Below, piece after piece: positions 4,710 to 5,387 of a stretch of 5,387 bases of DNA. The position numbers and the translations under genes were made by a program. Source of the stretch: Thermoanaerobaculia bacterium (GTDB taxonomy: Bacteria > Acidobacteriota > Thermoanaerobaculia > Multivoradales > JAHEKO01); contig JARFQS010000347.1 in NCBI GenBank assembly GCA_029287645.1, positions 1 through 5,387 of the forward strand, read 5' to 3'. Position 1 is the stretch's first letter. Each line of letters opens with the position of its first letter. Below the pieces are notes generated by a model, which worked only from the letters and a program-made list of their open reading frames with translations, searched no databases and was not told where the DNA came from.

Positions 4710-5387
4710 GCGCACAGCAACCGGAAGACGGCACAGCCTTCGTAGAGCCGACTACGGGTCTGGAGACCAACCATCGCAGGGAGGAGCGCGAGGCGGTCGA
4801 GCTGGCTCGGAAGTATGGACTGGAGCTGGTGGATATGGATCGGTTCCGTATCGACAACGACCTGCTGCGATCCATTCCATTCGACATCATGCTGCGCTAC
4901 AACTTCGTCCCGGAGGCCCAGCAGGATGGGCGACTAATCATCGTGATGGTGGACCCCGGGGACATCACCAAGCTCGACGAGTTGGAGCTCCTGCTCGGCA
5001 AACCGATCGAGGTCAAGCTGGGCCGTCGCTCGGCCATCGAGGAGATCCTGAAGCGGTCCGAGGGGGCCCAGCGAGTTCTCGATGAGGCATCGGAGGACTT
5101 CCGACTCCAGCTGGTCCAGGAAGATGCGGACGGTGACGAAGTCCTGTCCCTGGACAGCATTACGGCCGACAGCAGCCCCATCATCAAGCTGGTCGACTCG
5201 ACGATCTTCAATGCGATCCAACGCCGGGCGAGCGACATACACATCGAGACTCGTGAGACCGAGGTCGTCATCAAGTATCGAATCGACGGGGTGCTGTATC
5301 AGGCTATGGAGCCGATCGATCGCCGTCACCACCAGACGATCATCAGTCGTATCAAAGTCATGGCCGAGCTGGACATCGCCGAGAAGC
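4706..5387 (+). CDS. gspE: Type II secretion / type IV pilus assembly ATPase (GspE/PilB family), C-terminus cut by window edge
   Basis: This gene encodes the cytoplasmic hexameric ATPase that powers pseudopilus or pilus assembly through the GspF/PilC platform. The start is GTG 4706 with AAAGGTGAG at 4688-4696 about 9 nt upstream; no ATG or other good start lies upstream in frame. Of a usual 560-580 residues, 227 are present. Residues about 28-120 form the N-terminal MshEN/GspE-N-type domain (ARKYGLELVDMDRF, then LLRSIPFDIMLRYNFVPEAQQDGRLIIVMVDPGD, then LGKPIEVKLGRRSAIEEIL). A charged linker (120-150) leads to DSITADSSPIIKLVDSTI and RRASDIHIE (173-181), the family hallmark at the start of the N2 domain, followed by VVIKYRIDGVL (187-197) and SRIKVMAELDIAEK (214-227). 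The Walker A, Asp box, Walker B and tetracysteine regions lie beyond the edge, so ATPase competence cannot be judged. The order F then E is reversed relative to classical gsp operons. Whether it is T2SS or pilus type remains open. Confidence 0.95.
   Translation, partial: MSAQQPEDGTAFVEPTTGLETNHRREEREAVELARKYGLELVDMDRFRIDNDLLRSIPFDIMLRYNFVPEAQQDGRLIIVMVDPGDITKLDELELLLGKPIEVKLGRRSAIEEILKRSEGAQRVLDEASEDFRLQLVQEDADGDEVLSLDSITADSSPIIKLVDSTIFNAIQRRASDIHIETRETEVVIKYRIDGVLYQAMEPIDRRHHQTIISRIKVMAELDIAEK

Overview
The window is GC-rich bacterial DNA with tightly packed genes. It suggests a diderm (Gram-negative) organism, because it carries a Kdo transferase of lipopolysaccharide synthesis and parts of an envelope-spanning type II secretion / type IV pilus machine. 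The secretion ATPase (RRASDIHIE, ADSSPII, ELDIAEK) and the GSTMRGEE variant in the Kdo transferase remind me of Acidobacteriota. That placement is recall-based inference, not proof.

Layout: positions 1-1163 (minus strand) hold waaA/kdtA, whose 3' end is cut by the left edge. Positions 1164-1390 are a 227-bp divergent intergenic region with only weak promoter candidates. From 1391 to the right edge, five genes run on the plus strand with little or no space between them: an ECF-type sigma factor (1391-2038), a membrane-bound zinc-finger anti-sigma factor (2031-2579, overlapping the sigma stop by 8 nt), an exported secretin N-domain-like protein without a secretin barrel (2638-3420), a GspF/PilC inner-membrane platform protein (3436-4653), and the N-terminal part of a GspE/PilB assembly ATPase (4706-5387, cut by the right edge). 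No terminator is visible between any of these five.

How they fit together: the ATPase and the polytopic platform protein are the two core inner-membrane motor parts of a T2SS or type IV pilus. The secretin-like protein is probably an accessory periplasmic part. The sigma/anti-sigma pair at the head of the same apparent operon suggests that an envelope signal sensed by the anti-sigma factor controls expression of the machine, or that the machine's state feeds back on the pair. The most interesting points are this physical coupling, the barrel-less secretin-like protein, and a 19-codon reading frame that tiles the gspF-gspE gap with 4-nt overlaps at both ends. I found no RNA genes, CRISPR arrays, insertion sequences or convincing long repeats.
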